The position numbers and the translations under genes are program-made. The notes below the pieces were generated by a model. That model made no database searches. It had not been told where the DNA came from and saw only the letters and a list, made by a program, of their open reading frames with translations. Source: an uncultured Paracoccaceae bacterium (GTDB lineage: Bacteria; Pseudomonadota; Alphaproteobacteria; Rhodobacterales; Rhodobacteraceae). From it: a stretch of DNA of 64,000 nt. How positions within the stretch are numbered: the first letter of the stretch is position 1; each line of letters opens with the position of its first letter. Below, in pieces: positions 19,109 through 27,670 of the stretch. The stretch is taken from the NCBI GenBank assembly GCA_947497065.1, contig CANMEQ010000002.1, positions 496,001 to 560,000 on the forward strand. The letters are read 5' to 3'.

Positions 19109-19885
19109 ATGCTGTTGTGCATTGATTGCGGAAATACGAACACCGTCTTCTCTTTATGGGATGGCGAACGGTTCGTGTGTACCTTCCGCACGTCAACCGA
19201 ATGGCAGCGCACTGCAGATCAGTATTTCGTGTGGTGGACGACCCTTCTGACCCACCACAAGATTGAGGCCCATGTAGACGAGGTGATCGTGTCCTCGACG
19301 GTCCCGCGTGTTGTGTTCAATTTGCGGGTCATGGCGGATCGCTATTTTGGAACGCGGCCCTATGTTGTGGGCAAGTCGGATTGTGATTTACCTGTTTCGC
19401 CCCGCGTGGACGAAGGAACGCAAGTCGGGCCTGACCGGTTGGTCAACAGCGCCGGTGCGTTTGATCGACATGGCGGTGATTTGATCGTCGTCGATTTCGG
19501 GACCGCGACAACATTCGACGTCGTCGCACAAGACGGCGCATACGTTGGGGGCGTGATCGCGCCTGGCGTAAACCTGAGCCTTGAAGCACTGCACCAAGCG
19601 GCCGCTGCATTGCCTCATGTTGATATTACGAAACCACAGTCCGTCATCGGGACGAACACTGTGGATTGCATGCAATCTGGTGTCTTTTGGGGCTATGTCG
19701 GCCTCATCAATGGCATCTGTGATCGGATAAAGGGCGAATACGACCGCCCCATGAAAGTCGTAGGAACCGGAGGGTTGGCGCCATTGTTTTCAAGTGGTTA
19801 CGCTCTCTTTGATGTAATTGAAGACGATTTGACGATGCACGGGCTGACCGTGATCCACGCCTTCAACAAGGATAACGAAAAATAA
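19109..19885 (+). CDS. coaX: type III pantothenate kinase (CoaX)
   Basis: First step of coenzyme A synthesis: ATP-dependent phosphorylation of pantothenate. The 258-residue protein has the ASKHA-type phosphate-binding start LLCIDCGNTNTVFS, the DRLVNSAGAFDRHG segment, DFGTATTFDVV with the catalytic aspartate region and GGVIAPGVNLSLEAL. These are the conserved type III motifs, which differ from the E. coli CoaA type. It lies 9 bases after birA and 1 base before rnj, in the same transcription unit. Confidence 0.95.
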   Translation: MLLCIDCGNTNTVFSLWDGERFVCTFRTSTEWQRTADQYFVWWTTLLTHHKIEAHVDEVIVSSTVPRVVFNLRVMADRYFGTRPYVVGKSDCDLPVSPRVDEGTQVGPDRLVNSAGAFDRHGGDLIVVDFGTATTFDVVAQDGAYVGGVIAPGVNLSLEALHQAAAALPHVDITKPQSVIGTNTVDCMQSGVFWGYVGLINGICDRIKGEYDRPMKVVGTGGLAPLFSSGYALFDVIEDDLTMHGLTVIHAFNKDNEK

Positions 19886-19886
19886 T

Positions 19887-21554
19887 ATGAGCAAATCACG
19901 TTTGATGTATCTCCCCCTCGGTGGCGCGGGCGAGATCGGTATGAACTGTTATGTCTACGGCTATGGCCCTGAGCACGCAGAACGTTTGATTGTGGTCGAT
20001 CTGGGCGTGACCTTTCCAGACATGGACGGCACACCGGGTGTGGATTTGATCCTGCCCGATGTCAGCTGGCTGGAAGAACGTCGCAACCAAATCGATGGTA
20101 TTTTCATCACCCACGCCCACGAAGATCACGTTGGTGCAGTCGGGCATCTGTTTGAACGGCTGGGCGCACCGATTTACGCACGCGCGTTCACGGCGAACAT
20201 CGCCCGTCGCAAGATGTCCGAGCATGGGTATTCGGAAAACACAGTGACGACGGTGAAGCCTTGGCCAGAAACGGTCAAAGCGGGGCCGTTTGAGGTTGGT
20301 TTTGTGCCGATCTCACATTCGATCCCGGAAAGCTCTGGTTTGGTGATCGACAGCAAAGGTGGGCGCGTGCTGCACACGGGCGACTTTAAGATTGATACAG
20401 ATCCGGGCGTTGGCGAAGCGTTTGATCATGATTTGTGGGCCGGTTTGGCGAAAGACGGGGTGAAGGCGTTGGTGTGCGATTCCACGAACGTGTTTTCGAC
20501 CTCCGAAGGCCGGTCTGAATCGCTTGTCGGCCCAGAGATTGAAAAGTTTCTTGCAAACGCCAGCGGCATGGTTGCGGCGACGACGTTTGCGTCCAACATC
20601 GCGCGTGTGCGTACCATTGCGCAGGCAGCCGAACGGGCAGGGCGTTCGGTGTGTTTGTTGGGGCGGTCAATGCGCCGTATGGTGGAAGCCGCGACAGAAG
20701 TGGGCATTTTGACCGACTTCCCGACTGTTATTTCCGCCGAGGATGTAGGCTCTGTACCCCGTGAAAATGTGTTGCTGTTGGTGACTGGCTCGCAAGGCGA
20801 GCGGCGCGCGGCATCGGCGCAATTGGCGAACGGCAAATACATGGGCATCACGATGAAAGAGGGCGATACGTTCTTGTTTTCATCGAAGACCATCCCTGGG
20901 AATGAGAAGGGCGTGATCCGAATCATGAACCAATTCAGTGAAATGGGCGTTGATGTCGTGGATGACAATGGTGGGCTCTACCACGTGTCTGGCCACGCGA
21001 ACCGGCCTGATCTGGAAACGATGCGTGACCTGATCAAGCCACAGACGCTGATCCCGATGCACGGTGAGCACCGCCACCTGCGCGAGCACGTAAAGATTTC
21101 TGAAGCCGCGGGCGTTCAGGGTATTTTGGCCGTGAATGGGATGATGATTGATCTGTCCGGCAACCAGCCAAAGGTTGCGGAATATATTGAAACAGGCCGG
21201 ACCTATTTGGATGGCTCTGTGAAGATTGGCCAGTTTGACGGTATCGTCCGTGACCGTATTCGCATGGCGTTGAATGGGCATGTGGTTGTTACACTGATCA
21301 TCGATGAAAACGACGAGCCTTTGGGTGATCCGTGGTGCGAAGTGATGGGCTTGCCGGAAACAGGCCGGAACAATGCGCCGTTGATTGATGTTCTGGAAGA
21401 AGACCTGAGCCAGTTTTTGAACCGTGCGAACGACAAAACACTGCGTGACGACGTCAAGCTGGAGAAAGAACTGCGCACCATTACGCGCCGGACGACCCAG
21501 TCTGAAATCGGCAAAAAAGCTGAGGTAACTGTCGTGATTTCCCGACTGAGTTAA
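19887..21554 (+). CDS. rnj: ribonuclease J
   Basis: Metallo-beta-lactamase/beta-CASP ribonuclease with endonuclease and 5'-3' exonuclease activity in RNA processing and decay. The 555-residue protein begins MSKSRLMYLPLGGAGEIG, carries the zinc motif THAHEDHVGAVGHL (HxHxDH), the beta-CASP residues and the later SGHANRPDLETM and PMHGEHRHLREH. The C-terminal domain is normal. It ends inside a perfect palindrome that also holds the stop codon of the opposing gene. Confidence 0.95.
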   Translation: MSKSRLMYLPLGGAGEIGMNCYVYGYGPEHAERLIVVDLGVTFPDMDGTPGVDLILPDVSWLEERRNQIDGIFITHAHEDHVGAVGHLFERLGAPIYARAFTANIARRKMSEHGYSENTVTTVKPWPETVKAGPFEVGFVPISHSIPESSGLVIDSKGGRVLHTGDFKIDTDPGVGEAFDHDLWAGLAKDGVKALVCDSTNVFSTSEGRSESLVGPEIEKFLANASGMVAATTFASNIARVRTIAQAAERAGRSVCLLGRSMRRMVEAATEVGILTDFPTVISAEDVGSVPRENVLLLVTGSQGERRAASAQLANGKYMGITMKEGDTFLFSSKTIPGNEKGVIRIMNQFSEMGVDVVDDNGGLYHVSGHANRPDLETMRDLIKPQTLIPMHGEHRHLREHVKISEAAGVQGILAVNGMMIDLSGNQPKVAEYIETGRTYLDGSVKIGQFDGIVRDRIRMALNGHVVVTLIIDENDEPLGDPWCEVMGLPETGRNNAPLIDVLEEDLSQFLNRANDKTLRDDVKLEKELRTITRRTTQSEIGKKAEVTVVISRLS

Positions 21555-21563
21555 CTCAGTCGG
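21542..21563. terminator. 22-base perfect palindrome at convergent stop codons
   Basis: CCGACTGAGTT and AACTCAGTCGG form an uninterrupted palindrome centred between 21552 and 21553. The TAA of rnj (21552-21554) and the TGA of the opposing DUF2798 gene (21556-21558) both lie within it. It could form an RNA hairpin in either direction and might act as a bidirectional terminator, but there is no T run on either side and no loop, so termination is inferred only from position. Confidence 0.5.
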
Positions 21564-21783
21564 CGGTCACCAATTTTGCAACAAGGCGCCGCGTGAGCGG
21601 CGCCACCACCAACACCGCTGGAAAAGCAACAGCCCAGGCGGAGAGCCAGGACCCCATCCATTCGGGGGCAAAGGGTGTATTTGGTGGAAGTGCACGAAAT
21701 GTTGCGATGCCCGACACCATCAATGACATCAATCCCGATAGGATGAAGCCAAAGACGATGGGGGCAAAACGCGCGGGGATCAT
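21556..21783 (-). CDS. small membrane protein, DUF2798 family
   Basis: A 75-residue protein with two membrane helices and the pattern RFAPIVFGFILSGLMSLMVSGIATF followed by a second helix WLSAWAVAFPAVLVVAPLTRRL, described here as two parts (about 6-29 and 46-66). This matches the DUF2798 family of small two-helix inner-membrane proteins. The start codon overlaps the stop of the upstream DEAD-box gene (TAATG), so it is translationally coupled to it. Function unknown. Confidence 0.75.
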   Translation of the reverse strand: MIPARFAPIVFGFILSGLMSLMVSGIATFRALPPNTPFAPEWMGSWLSAWAVAFPAVLVVAPLTRRLVAKLVTAD

Positions 21784-23282
21784 TACCCGCGCCGTTCGTC
21801 AAAACTCATAGTGATAAAGCTGGGAGCATCGTCTCCCATGCCAACAATCTTTGGCCCGCGATCGTGATGATCCCGCCCGCGCCCACGGCCACCGCGAGTC
21901 CGTTTTGGCTTTTCATTGGGCTGATTGTCTTGCGCAGTTTTTGGCGCCTCTGCTTTGGCCGGCTGAGGTTTCGGCGCCTCAGTCGTCTCCACCGGTGCGA
22001 CATCTGCTGTCGGCTCAGCCGCTTTATCAGCGGGGGTGTCCTCAGATTTGCGAGTGCGGCTGCGCGTCCGTGTTCGTTTGGGCTTGTCTTCGGTTGCGGC
22101 ATCGGCAGGTTTATCGGCTGATGCGGGCTTTGGCGCGTTTGGAACCTCAAGGCGAGGGACTTCCATTTCAACAAGCGCTTCAATTGCTTCGAAGTTCTTT
22201 TCGTCTCGTGGCACGCAGATCATGATCGCGGTGCCTTTGTTGCCCGCACGACCTGTGCGACCAATGCGGTGCACGTAGTCTTCGGCGTGGCTTGGGACGT
22301 CGTAGTTGAACACGTGAGAGACGTTTGGCACATCTAAACCACGGGCGGCGACATCGGAGGCCACGAGGAAGCGGATGCTGCCGTCGCGGAACCCATCAAG
22401 TGTGCGCATGCGGTGTGATTGGTCGAGATCCCCGTGGATAGGGGAGGCGTCGAGACCGTATTTTTTCAAAGACTTCGCTACGATATCAACGTCGACCTTG
22501 CGGTTGCAGAAGATAATCCCGTTGCGGCATGCCTCGCCTTCACTGGCGATCAAATCGCGCAGTACACGGCGCTTTTCAGACCCTTCACGGTCCTTGCGTG
22601 ACGCTTTGAACATCACGACACCTTGGGTGATGTTGGATGATGTCGTCGCCGCGCGCGCCACTTCGATTTTTTCTGGATTGGAGAGGAATGTGTTTGTAAT
22701 CCGCTCAATCTCTGGGGCCATCGTGGCCGAGAAGAACAACGTCTGACGGGTAAACGGCGTCAGGCTGAAAATGCGTTCGATGTCCGGGATGAAACCCATG
22801 TCCAACATGCGGTCAGCTTCATCGACGACCATGATTTTCACGTCGGACAGAATAAGTTTGCCCCGTTCGAAATGGTCCAACAGGCGACCCGGTGTTGCAA
22901 TCAACACGTCGACACCGCGGTCGATCAGCGCGTCTTGTTCTTTGAACGACACGCCGCCGATCAGCAGAGCTTTGGTCAGCTTGGTGTGCTTTGCATACGC
23001 GTCGAAGTTTTCGGCAACTTGCGCGGCCAATTCCCGTGTGGGGGCCAGGACAAGTGAGCGCGGCATGCGTGCACGGGCACGGCCACGTTTAAGAAGCGAA
23101 ATCATCGGAAGGGTGAAGCTGGCCGTTTTCCCGGTGCCTGTTTGTGCGATACCAAGTACGTCGCGGCCTTCAAGGGCTGGGGGAATCGCACCGGCCTGAA
23201 TGGGGGTTGGGCTTTCGTAGCCGGTTTCTTCGACGGCCTTTAAGACCTTCTTGTCGAGATTTAAGTCGCTGAATTTGATCAA
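21783..23282 (-). CDS. DEAD-box RNA helicase (RhlE-like)
   Basis: ATP-dependent RNA helicase for RNA remodelling, often in ribosome assembly or cold adaptation. The 499-residue protein has the Q motif (GYESPTPIQ), Walker A AQTGTGKT, VVDEADRMLD, FFSATM and HRIGRTGRAG. The core ends near residue 375. The tail of about 120 residues is Pro/Ala/Lys/Glu-rich with an Arg/Gly run (TRGGRGRGRDHHDRG), an unstructured RNA-binding extension typical of RhlE-type members. The start ATG follows AAAGGGATT. No regulatory RNA element was identified in the 112-base upstream gap, although a CCGC-ATT-GCGG inverted repeat is present there. Confidence 0.92.
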   Translation of the reverse strand: MIKFSDLNLDKKVLKAVEETGYESPTPIQAGAIPPALEGRDVLGIAQTGTGKTASFTLPMISLLKRGRARARMPRSLVLAPTRELAAQVAENFDAYAKHTKLTKALLIGGVSFKEQDALIDRGVDVLIATPGRLLDHFERGKLILSDVKIMVVDEADRMLDMGFIPDIERIFSLTPFTRQTLFFSATMAPEIERITNTFLSNPEKIEVARAATTSSNITQGVVMFKASRKDREGSEKRRVLRDLIASEGEACRNGIIFCNRKVDVDIVAKSLKKYGLDASPIHGDLDQSHRMRTLDGFRDGSIRFLVASDVAARGLDVPNVSHVFNYDVPSHAEDYVHRIGRTGRAGNKGTAIMICVPRDEKNFEAIEALVEMEVPRLEVPNAPKPASADKPADAATEDKPKRTRTRSRTRKSEDTPADKAAEPTADVAPVETTEAPKPQPAKAEAPKTAQDNQPNEKPKRTRGGRGRGRDHHDRGPKIVGMGDDAPSFITMSFDERRG

Positions 23283-23394
23283 TTTAATCCCTTTAGCGGA
23301 GTTTGCAGCCTATGGCCGCAATCGTCACGCGGCCCGACCCGCCGCATTGCGGGACGTTTGGATGCGACACTCCTACGGATCGAAGTCACTAAGG

Positions 23395-24006
23395 TCAAGG
23401 AAACACACGGCTTTGAGCGCTTGTGTGGATTTCAGGGGCATATCCGCCACGCAAAACATTGATCATCGCAGGACTGGTGAGAACGTTGACCGTGCCGGTC
23501 GTACGGCGCACCGGTGCACCATAGCCGCTTGCGGCATACGGCAGCATCCCATCTTGGGTCAGGATATAGGTTTGGTCTGTTTTGATGAACGCCGCCGGTG
23601 GTAGTGAACGTGCGTCTGCCTCATGCGTGCGAAGTGCGCGTGCGCCGTGGACTGCGCGGCTCTGATGCAAGGCCGCGTCCATTTGTGGGGCTTTGAGATC
23701 TGTCCCCCATGCGGCTTTGAAAGCTATGTAGGCTTGGCGTCTGCAATAGGCGCAGGGGCGGTGCCCTGCGGCCATGGCGACCGCTTCATCGAGAAAGAAA
23801 AGTTCGGTCCAGTTGCGCCCTGTCATCACATCGCGGCGGCGGTTTTGCCAAGACAGCGTGCAGCAAATCCACGCGCGATGCCGCCAAAGCGCGGCACCCA
23901 TGTGCTTGTCAGCTGTGTGCAAAATCCCGCGATTGCCCGTGAACGTCCCGCGCATTGGGTCATCTGTGATGGCCCCATCCGGTTGAACACGGTTGCGCAG
24001 GGTCAT
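23395..24006 (-). CDS. conserved protein of unknown function with Cys/Arg motif
   Basis: A 203-residue soluble protein. Recognisable features are RNRVQPDGAITDDPMRGTFTGNR split at the N-terminus (NRVQPDGAI, then RGTFTGNRG) and a central AAGHRPCAYCRRQAY, a CxxC motif that resembles the metal-binding pattern of Ada-type domains. From memory, similar proteins occur widely in Rhizobiales and Rhodobacterales without a known function. It ends 112 bases before the DEAD-box gene start and begins 7 bases after the prfC stop, so it is probably cotranscribed with prfC. Confidence 0.7.
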   Translation of the reverse strand: MTLRNRVQPDGAITDDPMRGTFTGNRGILHTADKHMGAALWRHRAWICCTLSWQNRRRDVMTGRNWTELFFLDEAVAMAAGHRPCAYCRRQAYIAFKAAWGTDLKAPQMDAALHQSRAVHGARALRTHEADARSLPPAAFIKTDQTYILTQDGMLPYAASGYGAPVRRTTGTVNVLTSPAMINVLRGGYAPEIHTSAQSRVFP

Positions 24007-24013
24007 TGCGTCA

Positions 24014-25624
24014 TCAGCTGGCCATCATCTCTTTGGTGGCGGTCAATTGAATGTCTGGATAGTCGCGCACGACGCGGTCGATATCCCATTGCAGGCGCGT
24101 CAGATAAACAATGTCGCCGTCGCTGTCTTGGCCGATGTGTTGTTTGTTGGCGGCTGCGAATTTCTCGACAGCGTCCTTGTCACCCGAGACCCAGCGTGCG
24201 GAGGTGAATTGAGATTGCTCGAACCGGACAGGCAGCCCGTATTCCATCTCGATCCGGCTGGCGAGCACTTCGAATTGTAACTGGCCGACGACGCCGACGA
24301 TAAAGCCAGACCCGAAGGTGGGTTTGAACACTTTGGCAGCGCCTTCTTCCGCAAATTGCATCAGCGCTTTTTCGAGGTGTTTAGCCTTCATCGGATCGCC
24401 CGCGCGCACGCCTTGCAGCAATTCAGGGGCAAAAGACGGAATGCCTTTGACCTGCAAGGCTTCGCCTTCGGTCAATGTGTCGCCAATGCGCAATTGGCCG
24501 TGGTTTGGAATGCCAATGATGTCGCCGGCCCAGGCTTCTTCGGCCAATTCACGGTCGGAGGCGAGGAACAACACAGGGTTGGAGATCGCCATCGGTTTTT
24601 TGGTTCTGACATGGGTTAGTTTTTGCCCACGTTTAAAGTGGCCAGACGCCATACGCACAAACGCCACGCGGTCGCGGTGTTTTGGGTCCATGTTGGCCTG
24701 CACTTTAAAAACAAAACCGGCGACTTTGTTTTCTTCGGGCAGAATTTCACGGGGTTGAGCCGATTGCGGCTGCGGCTCGGGGCCAAATGCGCCGATACCT
24801 TCCATCAGTTCACGCACCCCGAAAGAGTTGATCGCCGAGCCGAACCAAATGGGGGTCATTGTGCCTTCTAGGACCGCTTTGGGGTCAAGCGTGGGCAGCA
24901 ATTCCTTTGCCATTTCAATTTCTTCTCGGAACTGTGCCAATAAGGGGGCGGGGACGTGGGCTTCCCATTTGGGGTCGTCCAAGCCATTGATTTCGATGCT
25001 TTCCGCAACGGTGTTCCGGTCGGCGCGGTCCATGATATCCAGTCGGTCGCGCAGGATATCATAGCAGCCGATAAAGTCCCGCCCGACGCCGATGGGCCAC
25101 GAGGCTGGGGTTACATCGATGGCAAGGTTTTCTTGGATTTCGTCAATAATTTCGAAGGTGTCACGGCTTTCCCGGTCCATCTTGTTACAAAACGTCAGGA
25201 TCGGCAGGTCGCGCAGACGGCAGACTTCGAACAATTTTTGGGTTTGGCTTTCCACGCCCTTTGCGCCGTCAATCACCATTACAGCGGCATCCACTGCTGT
25301 CAGTGTGCGGTAGGTGTCTTCGGAAAAGTCCGAGTGGCCTGGCGTATCCACGAGGTTGTAGCGCAGGCTGCCCTTTTGGGAGGCAAAATCGAATGACATC
25401 GCGGAGGCGGATACGGAAATACCGCGATCTTTTTCCATCTGCATAAAGTCAGACCGCGTGCGGCGCGCTTCGCCTTTCGCGCGGACCTGCCCCGCCATCT
25501 GAATAGCCCCACCAAACAGCAGGAATTTCTCAGTCAACGTCGTTTTACCGGCATCGGGGTGCGAGATGATCGCAAAGGTCCGGCGGCGGGCAATTTCTGC
25601 GGGAAGGTCAGCACGATTTGTCAT
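24014..25624 (-). CDS. prfC: peptide chain release factor 3 (RF3)
   Basis: GTPase that recycles RF1/RF2 from the ribosome after peptide release. The 536-residue protein has the G1 motif SHPDAGKTTLTEK, the G2 region KDRGISVSASAMSF, DTPGHSDFSEDTYR (G3) and NKMDRESRD (G4), then the RF3-specific domains including GVVGQLQFEVLASR. This combination and the missing EF-G domain IV mark it as RF3 and not EF-G. The length is close to the E. coli protein (529). Confidence 0.96.
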   Translation of the reverse strand: MTNRADLPAEIARRRTFAIISHPDAGKTTLTEKFLLFGGAIQMAGQVRAKGEARRTRSDFMQMEKDRGISVSASAMSFDFASQKGSLRYNLVDTPGHSDFSEDTYRTLTAVDAAVMVIDGAKGVESQTQKLFEVCRLRDLPILTFCNKMDRESRDTFEIIDEIQENLAIDVTPASWPIGVGRDFIGCYDILRDRLDIMDRADRNTVAESIEINGLDDPKWEAHVPAPLLAQFREEIEMAKELLPTLDPKAVLEGTMTPIWFGSAINSFGVRELMEGIGAFGPEPQPQSAQPREILPEENKVAGFVFKVQANMDPKHRDRVAFVRMASGHFKRGQKLTHVRTKKPMAISNPVLFLASDRELAEEAWAGDIIGIPNHGQLRIGDTLTEGEALQVKGIPSFAPELLQGVRAGDPMKAKHLEKALMQFAEEGAAKVFKPTFGSGFIVGVVGQLQFEVLASRIEMEYGLPVRFEQSQFTSARWVSGDKDAVEKFAAANKQHIGQDSDGDIVYLTRLQWDIDRVVRDYPDIQLTATKEMMAS

Positions 25625-25672
25625 GCCCGCGCTATAACGGGGGCCGGGCCTGAGGGCAATCCAACAAGCGGT

Positions 25673-26680
25673 CTAGCTGGAAGACGCGCGTTTGAGCAGC
25701 GAGACGATATCGGGGCGGTTGGCCAGGCTTTCGGTGACTTCGAAATCGTTGTGCGGCGCAATATCATGGGCGCTGAGCGTCGATGTGGCATCGGCGGGCA
25801 GGGCGGCGCGCGTTCGGGCATCGACCAGCAGTGTTTCGGCGGCGATACCCTCAGCGTAAATGATCTGGTGATCGTCAAATAGGATTTGGAAGTAGTCAAC
25901 AAAACCGCCGTCTTGTTGGACGACCGTGTCACCGTTGATCAGATGCCTGACCTTGACGAGAACCTCTGACCGGCCAGCGCCGATATGGTCTTCGCGTTGA
26001 TAGATGAACAAGCGGTGGTCGGGGCTGAGGGTCAGATCGCGGGTGTTGAACAGCGCGCCTTCGCGGATCACGACTGGGGCAAAATCGCCCGCCGCACGCA
26101 AGGTGGTTTCACCGATCCAACGCACCGCTTGCGCCCCCGCATCCCGCGTGAGGACTTTGTCACCAACGTTTAGGTTTTCGATGGGCACCTGCGCGCCAGA
26201 GGCCATTGTGATATGCGTGCCCCGCGCAAAACGCACGCAGGCAACATCGCCGAACTTTGCAGAGGCGCCATCGCGGTCTGCGCCGACCAGGCGATAATCA
26301 CTCTCAGGTTTCAAAGTGGCCAATGGCATGAGGTACACCTCGGCGGCCTCTTGGCCTTCTACCTCGACCAAGATGAGCGCTTCGTAGGTGGCGCCATCGG
26401 GGGCCATGAGCGTGATGCAACAGTCTAGGAACAATAAATTGCCGGGCGAACCGAGGCCACTGTCCTGCGCGATGACAAAGGCACTGCCATCGCCGATCTC
26501 GTATGTCAGCGCTGTGCGCGTATGAGAGGGGGAAAGTTGATAGACGTCATCGAAGACCAATTCGTCCATGAACGATATGCTGTCCCCTTCGGCAACGCCG
26601 TCGGTTACGACAAAGGCGGAGGAGGGAAACACTGGAATTGTATTGCGCTGTGATGCGGGCATTTGGATTAGTCCGGACAA
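25673..26680 (-). CDS. Hint-domain protein with altered splicing residue
   Basis: A 335-residue protein with an N-terminal beta-rich region (1-140) and a Hint (hedgehog/intein) domain from about residue 148. Hint hallmarks are GTHITMASGAQVPIENL, GDKVLTRDAG, RWIGETTLRA and LSPDHRLFIYQRE. In self-processing Hint domains a cysteine or serine starts the domain two residues after the spot used here by Cys148; the aligned position before FARGT is Arg150, so autocleavage is doubtful. This Arg-type subfamily is, from memory, abundant in Roseobacter relatives and annotated only as Hint domain. No signal peptide is obvious, and the partner and role are unknown. Confidence 0.8.
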   Translation of the reverse strand: MSGLIQMPASQRNTIPVFPSSAFVVTDGVAEGDSISFMDELVFDDVYQLSPSHTRTALTYEIGDGSAFVIAQDSGLGSPGNLLFLDCCITLMAPDGATYEALILVEVEGQEAAEVYLMPLATLKPESDYRLVGADRDGASAKFGDVACVRFARGTHITMASGAQVPIENLNVGDKVLTRDAGAQAVRWIGETTLRAAGDFAPVVIREGALFNTRDLTLSPDHRLFIYQREDHIGAGRSEVLVKVRHLINGDTVVQQDGGFVDYFQILFDDHQIIYAEGIAAETLLVDARTRAALPADATSTLSAHDIAPHNDFEVTESLANRPDIVSLLKRASSS

Positions 26681-26795
26681 ACAGGGGTGGTCATCGGCAA
26701 GAAGACTACCTTAGAAACGTGGCGAAAGAACGACCTTGGCCTATGTGTCTACGATCAACGGGCTAGGACTGGTTAAAAATTTAGGGAGATACATC

Positions 26796-27575
26796 ATGGA
26801 TATGGGGATCAAAGGCAAGCGGGCATTGGTCTGTGCGTCATCAAAAGGTTTGGGCCGCGGATGTGCCGAAGCTTTGGCGGCTGAAGGCGTTGACCTGGTT
26901 TTGAACGCGCGCGGGGCCGATGCGTTGGAGGCGACGGCCAAAGATATTCGCGACACCTATGGCGTTGATGTTGTGACTGTGGCCGGGGATATTTCCACAC
27001 CTGAGGTGCAAACGAAGGTTCTTGAGGCCGCCGAAGGTGCCGATATTTTGGTGACCAATGCGGGTGGCCCGCCTCCCGGCACATGGTCGGACTGGAACCG
27101 TGATGATTTTATCGCAGCCCTAGATGCAAACATGCTGACGCCGATTGCGCTGATCCAAGGCTTAGTGCCTGCGATGATGGAGCGTGGATGGGGGCGCGTG
27201 GTAAATATTACGTCCGGTTCTGTGAAAGCGCCCATTCCGGTTTTGGGCCTATCCAATACGGCGCGCACAGGGCTGACTGGTTTTGTGGCAGGCACCGCGC
27301 GGCAGGTGGCAGGCTCTGGTGTGACCATCAACAACCTTTTGCCGGGTATCCATGCGACGGACCGTGCGCAAAGCCTTGATAAAGGCGTTAGCGATGCGCA
27401 GGGCATTTCCATGGAACAGGCCAAAATCAACCGCGAAAGCACTATTCCGGCTGGCCGCTATGGCACCGCTGAAGAGTTTGGATCGGCCTGCGCGTTTTTG
27501 TGTTCTGACAAAGCGGGCTTTATTGTCGGGCAAAACTTGCTGCTGGACGGTGGCGCGATCAACGCGACGATCTAA
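26796..27575 (+). CDS. SDR family protein lacking the canonical catalytic pair
   Basis: A 259-residue Rossmann-fold protein of the short-chain dehydrogenase/reductase superfamily. The nucleotide motif is CASSKGLGRG (10-22), with Ala in place of the usual first Gly of TGxxxGxG; NAG is present at 88-90 and the serine of the active site at about Ser140 (NITSGS). The YxxxK pair is replaced by Ser153 and Arg157 (GLSNTARTG). This fits the BKR-like SDR subgroup described as not matching the normal tetrad, so calling it a ketoacyl reductase is unsafe. The ATG at 26796 is preceded by AGGGAG and gives the family start. Confidence 0.85.
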   Translation: MDMGIKGKRALVCASSKGLGRGCAEALAAEGVDLVLNARGADALEATAKDIRDTYGVDVVTVAGDISTPEVQTKVLEAAEGADILVTNAGGPPPGTWSDWNRDDFIAALDANMLTPIALIQGLVPAMMERGWGRVVNITSGSVKAPIPVLGLSNTARTGLTGFVAGTARQVAGSGVTINNLLPGIHATDRAQSLDKGVSDAQGISMEQAKINRESTIPAGRYGTAEEFGSACAFLCSDKAGFIVGQNLLLDGGAINATI

Positions 27576-27670
27576 TCCGCGATGGATCGGGGCAGGGGAC
27601 TTGCTCCGATCCGCATGCATTGCTATTGGGCCGCGATACCCGATCTAATCGGTAAGGATTGAAACCTAAA

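Noticed and set aside
25673..26680. Hint protein as an intein or a contact-dependent toxin
   Set aside because: It is a free-standing gene with no extein, no toxin domain after the Hint part and no immunity gene; the autocleavage residue is also replaced.
26736..26795. Upstream extension of the SDR at 26796
   Set aside because: The longer version adds residues with no family match, and AGGGAG sits correctly for the ATG at 26796.
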